A stretch of DNA of 64,000 nt from Rhodobacterales bacterium 52_120_T64. GTDB lineage: Bacteria > Pseudomonadota > Alphaproteobacteria > Rhodobacterales > Rhodobacteraceae. The position numbers were made by a program, and so were the translations under genes. Location: positions 124,001 through 188,000 of the forward strand of contig MABA01000009.1 in the NCBI GenBank assembly GCA_002162875.1, written 5' to 3'. Each line of letters starts with the position of its first letter. Within the stretch, counting starts at the first letter, position 1. Below are positions 1 through 11,097 of this stretch, in pieces. Below the pieces are notes generated by a model, which worked only from the letters and a program-made list of their open reading frames with translations, searched no databases and had not been told where the DNA came from.

Positions 1-545
1 AACGTGGTTTTCTCATTTGCAAGGCGGAAAAGGTTCTGGTTTGGAATAATAATCAGGGTATCAACAACTTTTTGCAAAGCAGCGACACCTTCTTCAGCCT
101 GACGCATCCGGCGCGCACCTTCAAACTGGAAAGGTTTGGTCACGACACCAACAGTCAAAACACCCAATTCGCGTGCCGCAGCAGCGATAATCGGTGCAGC
201 GCCCGTTCCGGTACCACCACCCATACCAGCAGTAATGAAACACATGTGTGCACCAGCCAGAAGGTCAACAATTTCTTCAAGGTTTTCTTCAGCAGCCGCG
301 GCTCCGACTTCCGGTCGTGCACCAGCACCAAGGCCTTCGGTAACTTTGGCGCCTAGCTGGAGTTTGGTCGTAGCATTGCTTTGCTGCAAAGCCTGAGCGT
401 CAGTGTTCGCGACAACGAAATCCGCGCCTTCAAGTGCTTTTTCGATCATGTTGTTGACCGCGTTACCACCCGCGCCACCAACACCAAATACTGTAATACG
501 AGGTCTCAGATCGGGTTGATCCGGCATGCTAAGGTTCAAAGCCAT
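1..545 (-). CDS. ftsZ: Cell division protein FtsZ (N-terminal part, cut by window edge)
   Basis: Tubulin-like GTPase that polymerises into the cytokinetic Z ring. Only the first 181 codons lie in the window; the rest runs off the left edge. Translation from the ATG at 545 gives a short leader, the nucleotide-binding start [10 protein letters not shown] (residues 21-30), the NTDAQAL segment, and the tubulin signature GGGTGTG at residues 109-115, which binds the GTP phosphates. It is the last gene of the dcw cluster and is separated from ftsA by 177 nt, so it probably has its own promoter. Identification is secure from the signature; the C-terminal part cannot be judged. Confidence 0.97.
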   Translation of the reverse strand, partial: MALNLSMPDQPDLRPRITVFGVGGAGGNAVNNMIEKALEGADFVVANTDAQALQQSNATTKLQLGAKVTEGLGAGARPEVGAAAAEENLEEIVDLLAGAHMCFITAGMGGGTGTGAAPIIAAAARELGVLTVGVVTKPFQFEGARRMRQAEEGVAALQKVVDTLIIIPNQNLFRLANEKTT

Positions 546-722
546 GATAAGTTCCGCCTGTTTTGTTTCCCCTTAATATGGGGATTCTAAATGTAATTCT
601 GTTGATTCCTGATCGTAACCTAAACTTAAGTGTTCGTCACCAGTTTTTGTGATTTTTCCTACAATATACTGTAGGCAACCCCTTATTTTGTGGTTTAGGC
701 GGATTTGCACCTAAATACCATT
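546..722 (-). promoter_or_regulatory. ftsA-ftsZ intergenic region with hairpins and a CtrA-like site
   Basis: This 177-nt gap is long for this otherwise overlapping cluster. On the + strand it contains GTAA-N7-TTAA at 615-629, one base off the CtrA consensus TTAA-N7-TTAA, about 70 nt upstream of the ftsZ start. It also holds a hairpin with arms CCTACA/TGTAGG at 658-675 and a CCCC/GGGG hairpin just upstream of the ftsZ ribosome-binding area. CtrA control of ftsZ is known in Caulobacter; applying it here is inference. Confidence 0.4.
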
Positions 723-2063
723 TCACCAGTTATTGCGGAACCAGCGCATTGCGCGCCGTACCTTACGCGTACCAATCCGGTCAGCCGGCATCTCGAAATC
801 CCAGCACTCATCTTGCGGATAACTGGCGTGTAACGCGAGACCAACTGCGGCGGCAAAACCCGCCCCTGTCGCGGCCTGCGGCAACCCCATAACCCGTATC
901 GGCTTACCTATGCGGCATCGGCGGCCTAAAATGCGGGTTGCTAGTTCGTCAATTCCTTGAATTTGGCTGGAACCACCAGTCAAAACGATCTGTTGGCTTG
1001 GCAAATACTCGAACCCGGATGCATCGAGACGCTCGCGCACTTCCTCAAGGATCTCTTCAACGCGCGGTCGCATCACTCCGATAAGTTCGGAACGCGACAC
1101 ATGCCGCCGCTCATCTTCCCATTGCGCCATCGGGTTTGGAACCTCGATCATTTCGCGATCATCAACACCAGTAGCAACCACGCCGCCATGCAGTGTTTTA
1201 ATCCGCTCCGCGACAGTGGTGTCAACTTGCAATCCTTGGCGGATATCGTTGGTGATATGATCACCGCCCAATCGTACGGCGTCCGCATAAATCAGTTGTT
1301 TCTTGATGAAAACAGAAATTCCCGTGGACCCTGCCCCCATATCAATACACGCAGCGCCAAGCTCCTGTTCGTTTTCGACAAGGCTGGACAGGCCACTCGC
1401 GAAAGAAGAAATCGAAAGTCCTGCCAGTTCCAAATCGCAACGCTTCATGCATTGCAAAAGGTTCTGCACAACGGTGTCGTTAACCGTCAGCATATGCATA
1501 TCGACGGCTAGTTTGTTACCGATTTGCCCACGAGGGTCCGACAGTCCCGGCTGATGGTCCAGCGTAAAACTAACTGGCATCGCCGAAATGGGCTGTCGGT
1601 TTTCGCCATAAGGTGGCACTTCGCACGCAGCCATTGCATAGCCGATATCGCGTTCTGTCACCTCGCCGTTTTCTACGTTAATCTCGCCACTCAGACCATA
1701 AGAGCGTGGCCGCCCGCCAGAAAAACTAACGATTACATCGTCGACACGAAGACCGGCCATTTTCTGCGCCCGCTGAACTGCCGTGCGAATAGCCCGCTCG
1801 GTTTCATCCATCACCGCAATTTCACCAAAACGCACTCCGCGCGAGCGTGTGGTTCCAACACCGACGACGCGAAACGCACCCATGGCCGGTACCGTTACCG
1901 TGTCTGAAATACTCGGTTCCGCATTCACGTTCGGTGCAAACTGCAACACAAGACAAGCAACTTTGGAGCTGCCAATATCAAGAATAGCAACTACACCACG
2001 CCGAACAGCAGCCTCGCGGCGGGTACGCATTTCGCGTTGCATTTCAAAAAGACTTGGGGTCAT
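723..2063 (-). CDS. ftsA: Cell division protein FtsA
   Basis: Actin-like ATPase that tethers FtsZ to the inner membrane and recruits later divisome proteins. The 446-residue product has the first phosphate-binding motif of the actin/Hsp70 fold (ILDIGSSKVACLV, about residues 27-39), a second phosphate loop (DMGAGSTG, about 240-247) and the adenosine-site segment LTGGSSQIQG near residue 360. The C-terminus ends in a basic/aromatic stretch (RRAMRWFRNNW) suited to an amphipathic membrane-targeting helix. The ATG overlaps the ftsQ stop (ATGA at 2060-2063), so the two are translationally coupled. Length is normal for the family. Confidence 0.96.
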   Translation of the reverse strand: MTPSLFEMQREMRTRREAAVRRGVVAILDIGSSKVACLVLQFAPNVNAEPSISDTVTVPAMGAFRVVGVGTTRSRGVRFGEIAVMDETERAIRTAVQRAQKMAGLRVDDVIVSFSGGRPRSYGLSGEINVENGEVTERDIGYAMAACEVPPYGENRQPISAMPVSFTLDHQPGLSDPRGQIGNKLAVDMHMLTVNDTVVQNLLQCMKRCDLELAGLSISSFASGLSSLVENEQELGAACIDMGAGSTGISVFIKKQLIYADAVRLGGDHITNDIRQGLQVDTTVAERIKTLHGGVVATGVDDREMIEVPNPMAQWEDERRHVSRSELIGVMRPRVEEILEEVRERLDASGFEYLPSQQIVLTGGSSQIQGIDELATRILGRRCRIGKPIRVMGLPQAATGAGFAAAVGLALHASYPQDECWDFEMPADRIGTRKVRRAMRWFRNNW

Positions 2064-2932
2064 GCGTCCTCTCCTCGGACTTCAGTGCGCAAACGGCGCA
2101 ACTCGGAAATGGCTTGATCGGTTAGGCGTAACACGGGGCGTTCACCGTTACGCATATCCACGACTTTTACGTCGCGGTTCAGCAAATCTTCGGCTAGATG
2201 TAATCCAATTACGCGGCGCAACGCGCTGATGGCCCCGTATTCGGGCAGCATGATCGTTTGCCCGCGATCCAAAACAAGATCCCAGCGACGGTCGCCAACG
2301 CGAACCAATCCACGGACCCGACCGGAAATCGAGGAGGCTACACGTACAAGATTGATTGCTTCGGCGACCTGCGTTTCTGCACCAACGCCAACAATAAGCG
2401 GAAGATCGCCACGGGCCGACCTCCGCGCAATATCCGCAACACGATGGCCTTCATTGTCGACCAAGCGCAAAACGTTGCCATCGCGCCAAACTACAACCGG
2501 ATCCCGTTCAACTGTTAGAATTTCTAGTATTCCGCCACCCAGAACCCGAATCTGCGCTGTTTCAACAGCGTCCAGCGATTCCACGGCCTGCTTAAGTGCG
2601 ACCACATCCAGCTCTAACGAGCTGACCGGCAGCTCCAACCTCGAGACGGTCAAAATTTGCTGCTGCAAATCGTCGGACACCTCAGGGAAAACAACATGTG
2701 TCACCTGAAGTTCTGGTCGCGCGGCCGCAATTTCATACAGTTGCGCACTTTTGAGCCGAACAATTTCGCGAATGGTCATGTTATTAAATGTTGCGAGAAC
2801 CACCAAAGTCACCACACCCAAAGGCAACCACAGTCGCACTATTTGGCGCACTGAAGGTTTCAGCCACAGCCGTTCAAAACGATACCTTAACAGCGAAGGT
2901 GACGGATCAGCATATGGTACTACCGAACGCAT
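2060..2932 (-). CDS. ftsQ: Cell division protein FtsQ
   Basis: Bitopic divisome protein linking cytoplasmic and periplasmic division proteins. I place the start at 2932 (residues MRSVVPYADP), giving 290 aa: a short cytoplasmic tail, one membrane segment at about residues 31-48, a POTRA-like domain, then the FtsQ/DivIB beta domain (VERDPVVVW, DNEGHRV). A start further upstream would run deeper into ddl and adds no FtsQ-like sequence. Even so, ftsQ overlaps the ddl end by 13 nt. It sits between ddl and ftsA in the usual order. Confidence 0.94.
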   Translation of the reverse strand: MRSVVPYADPSPSLLRYRFERLWLKPSVRQIVRLWLPLGVVTLVVLATFNNMTIREIVRLKSAQLYEIAAARPELQVTHVVFPEVSDDLQQQILTVSRLELPVSSLELDVVALKQAVESLDAVETAQIRVLGGGILEILTVERDPVVVWRDGNVLRLVDNEGHRVADIARRSARGDLPLIVGVGAETQVAEAINLVRVASSISGRVRGLVRVGDRRWDLVLDRGQTIMLPEYGAISALRRVIGLHLAEDLLNRDVKVVDMRNGERPVLRLTDQAISELRRLRTEVRGEDA

Positions 2933-3834
2933 GATGCATCCTCCACCAACCAGCGGCAAAATTCGCCAAATGGAATTCCACAATGGGCAGCCTGTTCAGG
3001 GGCCAATGATGTTGGAGTCATACCGGGTTGTGTGTTGACTTCTAACAAGATCAAACCGTCAACGCCCCGTTCGTCATCCCAACGGAGATCCGCGCGACTA
3101 ACGCCTTTACAACCCAATGAATTGTGCGCGCGCTCAGCTATATCCAGACATGCTGCGAAAACATCCTTTGGTAAATCTGCAGGCAACACATGCTTAGATC
3201 CGCCCTCGACATATTTCGCATCGTAGTCATACCATCCAGTCGTTAGAATATCGGTAACCGTCAAGGCTTTGCCGTCCATTACAGCAACGGTCAATTCACG
3301 CCCTCGTACGAATTCTTCGACCATAACAACGTCCGGCATGTCAGCCGACAATTTCGCGGGGCTATTGGCCCCTTCGTTAACTAGATACACCCCGACGGAC
3401 GATCCTTCGTTGTTAGGTTTAACAACGTATGGAGGGTCCATCGGGTGTGCATTGCTGGCGGCAACTCGATCAACTAAAATACTTTTTGCTAGAGGTAGGT
3501 TGGCATTTGCGAAGGTCCGCTTGCTGCGATCCTTATCCATCGCCAAAGACGAGGCCAAAACGCCGGAGTGAGTGTATGGAAGACGCATCCATTCCAGCAG
3601 ACCCTGCACACAACCGTCTTCACCCCACCGACCGTGGAGCGCGTTGAATACAACATCTGGCTGAACGTCAAGAAGTCGCGCCGCGAGGTCATCCCCCGCG
3701 TCGATTTCGACCACCTCGAATCCTTCTTCCCGCAACGCAACTGCGCATTCACGGCCCGAAACAAGCGAAACTTCCCGCTCGGCGGACGGACCACCCATTA
3801 ACACTGCGATGCGGTTGACTGTCCTGCTCGACAT
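2920..3834 (-). CDS. ddl: D-alanine-D-alanine ligase
   Basis: ATP-dependent ligase that makes D-Ala-D-Ala, the substrate of MurF, in the cytoplasm. The 304-aa protein shows the N-terminal motif VLMGGPSAEREVSL (residues 11-24), the substrate-loop LHGRWGEDG, the ATP-grasp lysine segment YVVKPNNEGSSVGV and the metal-binding end LLEVNTQPGMT. Length and motifs are typical of DdlB. It lies 44 nt downstream of murB and overlaps the ftsQ start, as is usual for alphaproteobacterial dcw clusters. Confidence 0.96.
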   Translation of the reverse strand: MSSRTVNRIAVLMGGPSAEREVSLVSGRECAVALREEGFEVVEIDAGDDLAARLLDVQPDVVFNALHGRWGEDGCVQGLLEWMRLPYTHSGVLASSLAMDKDRSKRTFANANLPLAKSILVDRVAASNAHPMDPPYVVKPNNEGSSVGVYLVNEGANSPAKLSADMPDVVMVEEFVRGRELTVAVMDGKALTVTDILTTGWYDYDAKYVEGGSKHVLPADLPKDVFAACLDIAERAHNSLGCKGVSRADLRWDDERGVDGLILLEVNTQPGMTPTSLAPEQAAHCGIPFGEFCRWLVEDASCVR

Positions 3835-3878
3835 AACCGCCTCAATCTGCCCCGTGCCTTATGGCTTGTTGGGGTCAA

Positions 3879-4820
3879 TTACGTGGGTGTTTTTTCACCT
3901 ACACGCATAATTTCCCACTCTAGCGTTATACCGCTGTTTTGGGCAACCTTTTTTCGTACCAACTCGCCTAATTCTTCCAGATCAGCCGAAGTAGCATTAT
4001 CGGCATTAATCAAAAAATTAGGATGCATTTCAGACATTTGTGCCCCACCAAGGCGATAACCGCGCAATCCGGCATCCTCAATAACTTTCCACGCTTTTAA
4101 GTCGTGCACATCATCTGCGCGTCCGGTTGAGGAAAATCCAGCCGGATTTCGGAAAGTGGAGCCACAAGAACGCTCTTTGGTCGGCTGACTTTCAGCACGG
4201 CGCGCCAGAGCATCTTCCATCTTCTTATGGATTTCTTCCGGTTCACCAATCGGAGCCTTCAGCACACATTGCACAACCATCGCATCATCCGGCAACGCGG
4301 AATGTCTGTAGCTGAAATCCATGTCATCGGGCTTCAGCGTAACGATTTCGCCCGCGCGGGTTACCGCTGTCGCACTGACAAAAACATCCGCCAAGTACAC
4401 ACCGTAGCATCCCGCATTCATCTTGATCGCGCCACCGATGCTTCCTGGTATGGTCCGCAAAAATGCGAGATCATATCCTTCATCCGCAGCCTTCTTAGCC
4501 ACCTGCGCACCAAGGGCCGACGACCCTGCCCGCAAGTTGCCATTGGCCATAACCTCAAACCCGTTAAATCCGCGCCCCAGCCGGATCACCACGCCCCTGA
4601 TACCACCATCGCGAATTATCATGTTGGAGCAAACACCAATGGGCAAAACCGGAATATCTTCGGGCAGGCCTTTCATAAACGTCGCCAGATCCGCCATGTG
4701 CGCGGGTTGAAACAAGATTTCGGCAGGCCCGCCAGTACGCAGCCAGCTTAACGTGTCCATTGTGCGGTTTTCGGTATATTTACCCTCGACCTCAGGCAAT
4801 CTAGACAGAAGCTCACCCAT
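3879..4820 (-). CDS. murB: UDP-N-acetylenolpyruvoylglucosamine reductase MurB
   Basis: FAD enzyme that reduces UDP-GlcNAc-enolpyruvate to UDP-MurNAc with NADPH. The start at 4820 ([11 protein letters not shown]) gives 313 aa and an 8-nt overlap with murC; an upstream extension would be murC sequence in another frame. FAD-binding motifs are TGGPAE near residue 30 and the segment [12 protein letters not shown], where the usual glycine of GVGSN is cysteine. The proton-donor serine lies in the motif CGSTFRNP, and the C-terminal catalytic Glu is probably in LEWEIMRVG. It is a type I-like MurB without a large insertion. Confidence 0.95.
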   Translation of the reverse strand: MGELLSRLPEVEGKYTENRTMDTLSWLRTGGPAEILFQPAHMADLATFMKGLPEDIPVLPIGVCSNMIIRDGGIRGVVIRLGRGFNGFEVMANGNLRAGSSALGAQVAKKAADEGYDLAFLRTIPGSIGGAIKMNAGCYGVYLADVFVSATAVTRAGEIVTLKPDDMDFSYRHSALPDDAMVVQCVLKAPIGEPEEIHKKMEDALARRAESQPTKERSCGSTFRNPAGFSSTGRADDVHDLKAWKVIEDAGLRGYRLGGAQMSEMHPNFLINADNATSADLEELGELVRKKVAQNSGITLEWEIMRVGEKTPT

Positions 4821-6213
4821 TCGAAAGGGCCAAAGGCAAGTCATTCGCCCACGCAGATATCGTTCCTGCACCAAGACAAATAACGATATCACCGGGCTGT
4901 GCATGTTTGCGAACAAACCCAGCGAGGTTGGTATCATCTTCCAAGGCGACGGCATTCCGGTGGCCATGATTTACTAAACCAGCCACCAGCGCATTCCCGT
5001 CAGCGCCGTCAATATGGTCTTCACCCGCGGCGTAAACATCGGTGATCGCAACAACGTCAGCGTCGTTAAAGCACCCGCAAAATTCGTCAAACAAATCCCG
5101 AAGGCGGGTATATCGGTGCGGCTGATGGATAGCGATTACGCGTCCGTCACTCGATTGTCTCGCAGCTTTCAGTACAGCAGCAATCTCGACTGGATGGTGC
5201 GCGTAGTCATCAATGATCGTCGCCCCGTTCCACTCACCAACGCGGGTGAAGCGGCGGTTCACGCCTCGGAACTCAGCCACCGCAGTCTTAATATCTTCGG
5301 CGCTAATTCCCAAATGTCGAGCAACGGAGATTGATGCTAACAAATTCATGACATTGTGTTCGCCGGGCATTGGCAAGCATAATCCATCGATCCGCTCGCC
5401 TTCAGATTTCAAGTCCACATCAAAGCAGGCAGAGCCGTCTTTGTATTCCAAATTTTCCGCCCGAACGTCAGCTTGCGGATTGAACCCATAGGTCACAACA
5501 CGGCGGTCATTTATCCGCCCAACGAGGCTTTGCACCTCAGGGTGGTCGATGCAACAAACCGCAACACCGTAAAACGGGATGTTTGAAACAAATGTATAGA
5601 AAGCTTCGCGCAGCGCATCGAAGCTGCCGTAATAATCCAAATGCTCGGCGTCGATGTTCGTGACAACGGCAATCGTAGCTGGCAAGCGGATAAACGTGCC
5701 GTCACTTTCATCCGCCTCAACGACCATCCAGTCGCTTTTACCCATCCGTGCATTCGAACCATAGGCATGAATGATCCCACCATTAATCACCGTCGGATCA
5801 ATCCCACCGCCATCCAGTAACGCCGCTACCATAGATGTGGTCGTTGTCTTGCCATGCGTTCCAGCCACCGCAATATTCGATTTCAACCGCATTAATTCTG
5901 CCAGCATTTCCGCACGTCGCACCACTGGCAAACCTTGGGCGTGCGCGGCGTCCAGTTCCGTATTGCCAGGCTTAATCGCGCTAGAGATTACGATCACTTC
6001 GGCACCCTCAAGGTTCTCGGCTTTCTGACCGACAAAAACCTTCGCTCCTTTTTGCTCAAGGCGCTCGGTGATTTCACTGCCGCGAAGATCAGAACCTTGA
6101 ACCGTATAGCCATGGCTAAGCAAAACTTCGGCGATACCGGACATACCGATGCCTCCGATACCAACGAAATGGATCGGACCAATGTCTTGCGGTAAGCGGG
6201 TCTGTGTATTCAA
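4813..6213 (-). CDS. murC: UDP-N-acetylmuramate-L-alanine ligase MurC
   Basis: Adds L-Ala to UDP-MurNAc using ATP, the first amino-acid addition of the Mur ligase pathway. The 466-aa product has the Rossmann-like N-domain ([16 protein letters not shown], residues 16-31), the ATP P-loop [10 protein letters not shown] at 118-127, the central-domain segment [10 protein letters not shown] and the C-domain motif DDYAHHPVE. The gene starts 4 nt after the murG stop and overlaps murB by 8 nt. Length is normal. Confidence 0.97.
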   Translation of the reverse strand: MNTQTRLPQDIGPIHFVGIGGIGMSGIAEVLLSHGYTVQGSDLRGSEITERLEQKGAKVFVGQKAENLEGAEVIVISSAIKPGNTELDAAHAQGLPVVRRAEMLAELMRLKSNIAVAGTHGKTTTTSMVAALLDGGGIDPTVINGGIIHAYGSNARMGKSDWMVVEADESDGTFIRLPATIAVVTNIDAEHLDYYGSFDALREAFYTFVSNIPFYGVAVCCIDHPEVQSLVGRINDRRVVTYGFNPQADVRAENLEYKDGSACFDVDLKSEGERIDGLCLPMPGEHNVMNLLASISVARHLGISAEDIKTAVAEFRGVNRRFTRVGEWNGATIIDDYAHHPVEIAAVLKAARQSSDGRVIAIHQPHRYTRLRDLFDEFCGCFNDADVVAITDVYAAGEDHIDGADGNALVAGLVNHGHRNAVALEDDTNLAGFVRKHAQPGDIVICLGAGTISAWANDLPLALSNG

Positions 6214-6217
6214 CGCA

Positions 6218-7303
6218 TTAATCCTTTTTCAATTTTTCAACCAGCGCTGCGAGCTCTTGCGTGGCTTCGGGTTTTCCCTGCGCTGCAGCCGCTTGCGCCA
6301 TCGCAACCGCACCTTCGGTGTCAGACAGAATAGCCTTGATATGTCCTGACAGTTTTTCGGCCGTCAACTCTGCTTCAGTTATCAAAAACGCACCACCAGA
6401 TTCAACCAACGCCCGTGCATTCGCTGTTTGTTCATCCCGAACAGCAATAGCAAACGGGATCAGGATGGACGGGCGACCGATTACTGTCAAATCCGCAATA
6501 GAACTTGCCCCGGCGCGCGATACAACAAGTTGCGCGGCGTCTATCCGGACAGGAACGTCGTCGAAAAACGGTTGAACATCAGCCGTTACACCCATCGCAT
6601 CATAAGCGGCAACAACGGTATCGTGATCAGCCGCCCGCGCTTGATGAGACACATTCAAATGCGCTTTCATCGCATCAGGCAGCAACGCGATCGCCTTGGG
6701 AACCACATCTGAAAGAATACTTGCTCCTTGAGATCCACCAATAACCAGAAGGTTCATCGGAAAATCACCGGGAAAATGATATGGCGCAGATGCATGTTCC
6801 AGAACCACACCACGTACGGGGTTTCCAGTATGTACTGCGCTTGTGTTCGTCGGCAGTTCGGTCGGCCAAACACTACACGCAACAACATCTACGCGCCTGG
6901 CAAACAATCCGTTTACACGCCCCAACACACCGTTTTGTTCATGGATCATCCGTGGTGCACCAAGAAGGCGCGCAGCCGTCATCGCCGGAATTGCAGGATA
7001 TCCGCCAAACCCTACAACCACTGTGGGGCGATCCGCTTTCATGCTACGCCATGCTGAAAACACGCCGCTTGCGATGCGAAACGGCATGGCCAATTTTGCT
7101 AAAGCCCCACCCCTTGATGGCGTCGCCGAAGACACGACCTCGCGTTTCACTGCATCAGGGAAACCGCCGGAATATCGGTTGCCGCGCGCATCCGTCGACA
7201 GTTTCACTCGCCAACCACGCGCCAACATCTCCTCGGCCAAAGCTTGCGCCGGGAACATATGCCCACCGGTCCCACCTGCCGCGATGATCAATAATGGAGC
7301 CAT
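6218..7303 (-). CDS. murG: UDP-GlcNAc:lipid I N-acetylglucosaminyltransferase MurG
   Basis: Peripheral membrane glycosyltransferase that converts lipid I to lipid II. The 361-aa protein has the two-domain GT-B fold signature: [10 protein letters not shown] (residues 10-19) in the N-terminal loop, [13 protein letters not shown] in the acceptor domain, and the UDP-GlcNAc-binding end [12 protein letters not shown] with GRPSILIPF. The start overlaps the ftsW stop by one nucleotide, so MurG is made directly after the lipid II-using polymerase FtsW. Confidence 0.97.
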   Translation of the reverse strand: MAPLLIIAAGGTGGHMFPAQALAEEMLARGWRVKLSTDARGNRYSGGFPDAVKREVVSSATPSRGGALAKLAMPFRIASGVFSAWRSMKADRPTVVVGFGGYPAIPAMTAARLLGAPRMIHEQNGVLGRVNGLFARRVDVVACSVWPTELPTNTSAVHTGNPVRGVVLEHASAPYHFPGDFPMNLLVIGGSQGASILSDVVPKAIALLPDAMKAHLNVSHQARAADHDTVVAAYDAMGVTADVQPFFDDVPVRIDAAQLVVSRAGASSIADLTVIGRPSILIPFAIAVRDEQTANARALVESGGAFLITEAELTAEKLSGHIKAILSDTEGAVAMAQAAAAQGKPEATQELAALVEKLKKD

Positions 7304-8466
7304 TACTGCGCCCTCGTCAAAATATCGCTCATTTCATCTTGCGGCCGACGGCGTGTCAGGGCTAGCAACATTCCCAACATCATGCCAGCCGCAATTAGTG
7401 ACGAGCCACCATAGCTAACGAACGGCAATGTCATGCCCTTAGCCGGTAACAATCGAACAGCAACACCCAAATTGATTAGCGCCTGCATGGCCAGCAAAGA
7501 TGAAAGGCCGACTCCGGCGATCCGAACGAACGGGTCGCGTTCCCGCACAAGACGCAAAAGCGAGCGTATGGTGATAAGCATGAACAATCCAATAATGAAC
7601 AGGCAGAAAACCAACCCGTATTCTTCCGCCGCTACAGCAATAATGAAATCGGTGTGCGCGTCAGGCAAAGACCATTTGACCGATCCTTCCCCTACACCAA
7701 CGCCAAATACCCCACCCTCTTGAATGGCGTTACTTGCGAAACCAATCTGGGATGTGGGGTCAATTTCAGGGTTCAAAAATCCATCAATCCGCCGCGCAAC
7801 ATGCTCGGAATTATTGTATGCGAAGGTAGAAGCTGCTGCGATTGCGATCGCAAGTATGATCAAAAGCAACATCGGCGCGCCAGCGATAAAATACATCAGT
7901 ATCCAGCTGGCAAGAACCAGCGCCGCCTGTCCGAAATCTGGTTGCAGCGCCAATAAAAGTGTAAGCGCCACAGCAACGACAAACGACATAAACCGCCCTG
8001 GTGGGCCATCAATATCAACGCTGGCGGACATCAACCAAGCAGAAAACAAGACAAACGTCGGTTTAACAAATTCGGAAGGCTGCAAAGAGATAAATCCAAG
8101 CGAGTACCAACGCACCGCGCCCTTGCCATAATCCGTACCGAAAAATGGCAACATAACGATTGCAAAAAATACGGCGATAAACCCGATAACAGCTAGCCTG
8201 CGAACCATTGTGGGCGTTTGCATGGAAAGAAAAATCATTCCTGACAGCGCAGCTGTTCCAAATATCATCTGACGATTCACATAGTGAAACGCGCCTAACC
8301 CGTTCCGCTCTGCCAACGGCGGAGATGCGGCCAAGCCCAGCAACACGCCAACCGCGAACAGTAGCAAAACCGCCAACAGCGAAACACGGTCAACCGTGCG
8401 CCACCAATGTGAAATAATCGGCTCGCCAGACTTGGCTGAGACCGTTCCAAATACCATTTCCGTCAT
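7303..8466 (-). CDS. ftsW: Peptidoglycan polymerase FtsW
   Basis: SEDS-family glycosyltransferase that polymerises septal peptidoglycan with FtsI. The 387-aa product has about ten membrane segments beginning near residue 28, the SEDS signatures [13 protein letters not shown]-type (here [14 protein letters not shown]), the [11 protein letters not shown] region and the C-terminal [12 protein letters not shown]. The C-terminal tail after residue 370 is short and cytoplasmic. The gene is preceded by a 155-nt gap, the first break in the cluster after ftsI. Confidence 0.96.
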   Translation of the reverse strand: MTEMVFGTVSAKSGEPIISHWWRTVDRVSLLAVLLLFAVGVLLGLAASPPLAERNGLGAFHYVNRQMIFGTAALSGMIFLSMQTPTMVRRLAVIGFIAVFFAIVMLPFFGTDYGKGAVRWYSLGFISLQPSEFVKPTFVLFSAWLMSASVDIDGPPGRFMSFVVAVALTLLLALQPDFGQAALVLASWILMYFIAGAPMLLLIILAIAIAAASTFAYNNSEHVARRIDGFLNPEIDPTSQIGFASNAIQEGGVFGVGVGEGSVKWSLPDAHTDFIIAVAAEEYGLVFCLFIIGLFMLITIRSLLRLVRERDPFVRIAGVGLSSLLAMQALINLGVAVRLLPAKGMTLPFVSYGGSSLIAAGMMLGMLLALTRRRPQDEMSDILTRAQ

Positions 8467-8620
8467 GAGAGACTGCTCCTGCTCATGTATACGCCTGCAT
8501 TTCGACTTATCGTCCGTTTACGGATCTTGCCGATATCGAGGGTAGTATAGCGCGTAAATCGTTATGTTGCCAGATTTTTTCCGTAAAATCACCGGATCGG
8601 TGCAACCTCGCGTAAAAGCG
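8467..8620 (-). promoter_or_regulatory. murD-ftsW gap
   Basis: A 154-nt spacer interrupts a run of overlapping genes. Just after the murD stop there is a small inverted repeat (CACCG-GAT-CGGTG on the + strand, 8590-8602), followed in the transcription direction by an A/T-rich stretch. It could act as a weak terminator or processing site, and the rest of the gap could hold a promoter for ftsW-murG-murC. No clear -35/-10 pair was recognised. Confidence 0.3.
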
Positions 8621-10015
8621 TTACTTCCGAACCAACGTCTCGAATGCTTCACCGCGCTTTTCAAAATTTTCAAACTGATCGAAGCTAGCGCAAGCGGGGG
8701 CCAAAAGGACCGTATCTCCAGCCTCGGCCTCGGCTTTGGCAGCTTTGACGGCAGCCTCTAATGTCTCGGATATCTCGTAAGGGGTATCGCCCAATTGCCC
8801 AGCAAACATCTCGGCGGCTTCACCGATTAGATATGCCTTCGCCACTTTATGAAATAGCGGTGCAAGTTCTGCAATGCCGCCTTCTTTCGCCTGCCCACCG
8901 GCAATCCAGCGAATACATGAAAACGCCCCAAGTGCTTTACCGGCGGCATCCGCATTCGTCGCTTTGCTGTCATTTACAAACTTCACCCCATCAGTGTTGG
9001 CAACTGCTTGGCAGCGATGCCGCATGCCATGATAATCCCTAATGTGCGGTTCAATCTGTTTTGGTGCCAGCCCCAGCGATCTACAAACCGCATAAGCTGC
9101 ACATGCGTTCTGGTGATTATGTGCGCCGGGTAGTCCAGCAACATTTCGCAGGTCAATCGACGCAACCTGCCGTCCCTTACGCCATTCAACCAAGAAGCCC
9201 TTGCGCGCAAAAACGCTCCAACTCTTACCCTTCATCTGGCGTGCCGTCGAAATCGAGATTACCGGATCTGCTGCCCCCGCCCCTTCACGCATGACGCTCG
9301 CCAAAAACTGCCCCTCTGACTGGTCAACACCAATCACTGAACGCTCTGGACCGCCTTGCGTAAACAATCGTTTCTTGGCTGCAAAATATCCGCCAATTCC
9401 TCCGTGCCGATCTAGGTGATCGGGCGAAAGGTTAAGGAACACTGCCACATCCGGCTGCAATGCCCGTGCCAGTTCGATTTGATAAGACGAGAGTTCTAGC
9501 ACAACCACATCACCATCACGCGCAGGTTCAAGTCCCAGCGACCCTATGCCGATGTTCCCACCCAACTGCGTAGGAATTCCTGCTTCTTCCAAGATGTGAT
9601 GCAACAATGCAGAAGTCGTCGATTTTCCGTTTGATCCGGTGACGCAGACGACACGAGGGTACCTCTCAAACATATCCCATTCTTGCAGGGCAAACGATTG
9701 GAAAAATAGCCCAACATCGTTGTCAACTACAACGCCACTTTCCCAAGCCATTTGAATTGCCGCGTGCGGTTCTGGATACAAATGTGGAATACCAGGTGAA
9801 ACGATTAACGCCGCCAAATCCTCGTACGAGCGCCCTTTGGTCAGATCAGATATCTCGTACCCTGCGTCTTCAGCCTTGGCTCGAGCAACGTCGCTGTCAT
9901 CCCAGCAAACCGGCGTCGCCCCACCTGCCTGCAACGCAGCCGCCGTGGCAAGACCCGAAACACCGAGCCCCAAAACCCCGACGCGCGCGCCAGTATACCC
10001 CCGAACAGGGATCAT
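8621..10015 (-). CDS. murD: UDP-N-acetylmuramoylalanine-D-glutamate ligase MurD
   Basis: Adds D-Glu to UDP-MurNAc-L-Ala. The start at 10015 ([12 protein letters not shown]) is chosen because its ATG overlaps the mraY stop by 4 nt and places the Rossmann motif [10 protein letters not shown] at residues 14-23. Total length is 464 aa. The ATP P-loop TGSNGKST is at 126-133; the central segment [10 protein letters not shown] and the C-domain [11 protein letters not shown] are also present. All three Mur ligase domains are intact. Confidence 0.96.
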   Translation of the reverse strand: MIPVRGYTGARVGVLGLGVSGLATAAALQAGGATPVCWDDSDVARAKAEDAGYEISDLTKGRSYEDLAALIVSPGIPHLYPEPHAAIQMAWESGVVVDNDVGLFFQSFALQEWDMFERYPRVVCVTGSNGKSTTSALLHHILEEAGIPTQLGGNIGIGSLGLEPARDGDVVVLELSSYQIELARALQPDVAVFLNLSPDHLDRHGGIGGYFAAKKRLFTQGGPERSVIGVDQSEGQFLASVMREGAGAADPVISISTARQMKGKSWSVFARKGFLVEWRKGRQVASIDLRNVAGLPGAHNHQNACAAYAVCRSLGLAPKQIEPHIRDYHGMRHRCQAVANTDGVKFVNDSKATNADAAGKALGAFSCIRWIAGGQAKEGGIAELAPLFHKVAKAYLIGEAAEMFAGQLGDTPYEISETLEAAVKAAKAEAEAGDTVLLAPACASFDQFENFEKRGEAFETLVRK

Positions 10016-11097
10016 CTGATTTTCAACGTAGCTAGGCCGACCAAAGCAAGAATAAGTGATACAATCCAGAAACGGATCACAATCTGACTTTCCCCCCAAC
10101 CGGCTTTTTCAAAATGGTGGTGAATAGGGGCCATCAGGAAAATCCGTTTGCCGGTTTTCTTGTAATACAGCACCTGAATTACAACACTTAGCAGTTCAAC
10201 TACGAACAGTCCGCCAATGATCGACAGAACGATTTCATGTTTGGTAGCGACCGCAATGGCGCCCAGTGCGCCACCCAGTGCAAGCGAGCCGGTATCACCC
10301 ATGAAAACCGCTGCGGGCGGGGCGTTATACCAAAGAAAACCAAGACCTCCGCCAATCAACGCTGCCACGAAAATCGTCAATTCTCCTGTGCCAGCCACGT
10401 AATGGACATCCAGATATTCGGTGAAATCGACGCGCCCGACGAGATACGAAATAATTCCGAAAGATCCTGCTGCAATCATCACTGGCATAATTGCCAATCC
10501 ATCCAGTCCGTCAGTGAAGTTAACCGCGTTTGCTGTGCCAACAATCACGATCATAACGAACGGAACATAGAGAAAGCCAAGGTTCAACAGCGTGTCTTTC
10601 AGAATTGGAAACGCCAGATATCCTGACAGCGCCTCGCCTTGCATCGACATCACCCAAAAGCCGGCGATCATCGCAATGACAAAACCAAGACCCAACCGAA
10701 TTTTACCCGAAACACCGTCGTGATGTTGCTTGGATACTTTTTGGTAATCGTCAGCAAAGCCAATCAGACCAAAGCTGTAAGTCACAAAAAGCACCATCCA
10801 GACGTAGCCGTTATCCCAACGTGCCCACAGCAGAGTGGAAATTAGAACTGCACCCAAAATCAGCACACCGCCCATCGTTGGCGTGCCCGCCTTGGCCAAA
10901 ATGTGACTCTCGGGGCCGTCCTTGCGGATCGGCTGCCCCTTGCCCTGTTTGCGTCGCAAAAGGTTAATAAGCGGCTTACCGAAAACGAATCCGAAGATCA
11001 GCGCCGTGAAGAAGGCTCCGCCGGCGCGAAAGGTGATATAACGGAAAAGGTTAAAGAAATCCCCGCCATCAGACAGTTCGTTCAACAGATAGAGCAT
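10012..11097 (-). CDS. mraY: Phospho-N-acetylmuramoyl-pentapeptide transferase MraY
   Basis: Integral membrane enzyme that transfers phospho-MurNAc-pentapeptide to undecaprenyl phosphate, forming lipid I. The 361-aa product has about ten membrane helices, the cytoplasmic-loop catalytic motif FADDYQK, the Mg/nucleotide motif [10 protein letters not shown] and the [13 protein letters not shown] loop. It overlaps both neighbours: 1 nt with murF and 4 nt with murD. Length is typical. Confidence 0.97.
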   Translation of the reverse strand: MLYLLNELSDGGDFFNLFRYITFRAGGAFFTALIFGFVFGKPLINLLRRKQGKGQPIRKDGPESHILAKAGTPTMGGVLILGAVLISTLLWARWDNGYVWMVLFVTYSFGLIGFADDYQKVSKQHHDGVSGKIRLGLGFVIAMIAGFWVMSMQGEALSGYLAFPILKDTLLNLGFLYVPFVMIVIVGTANAVNFTDGLDGLAIMPVMIAAGSFGIISYLVGRVDFTEYLDVHYVAGTGELTIFVAALIGGGLGFLWYNAPPAAVFMGDTGSLALGGALGAIAVATKHEIVLSIIGGLFVVELLSVVIQVLYYKKTGKRIFLMAPIHHHFEKAGWGESQIVIRFWIVSLILALVGLATLKIR

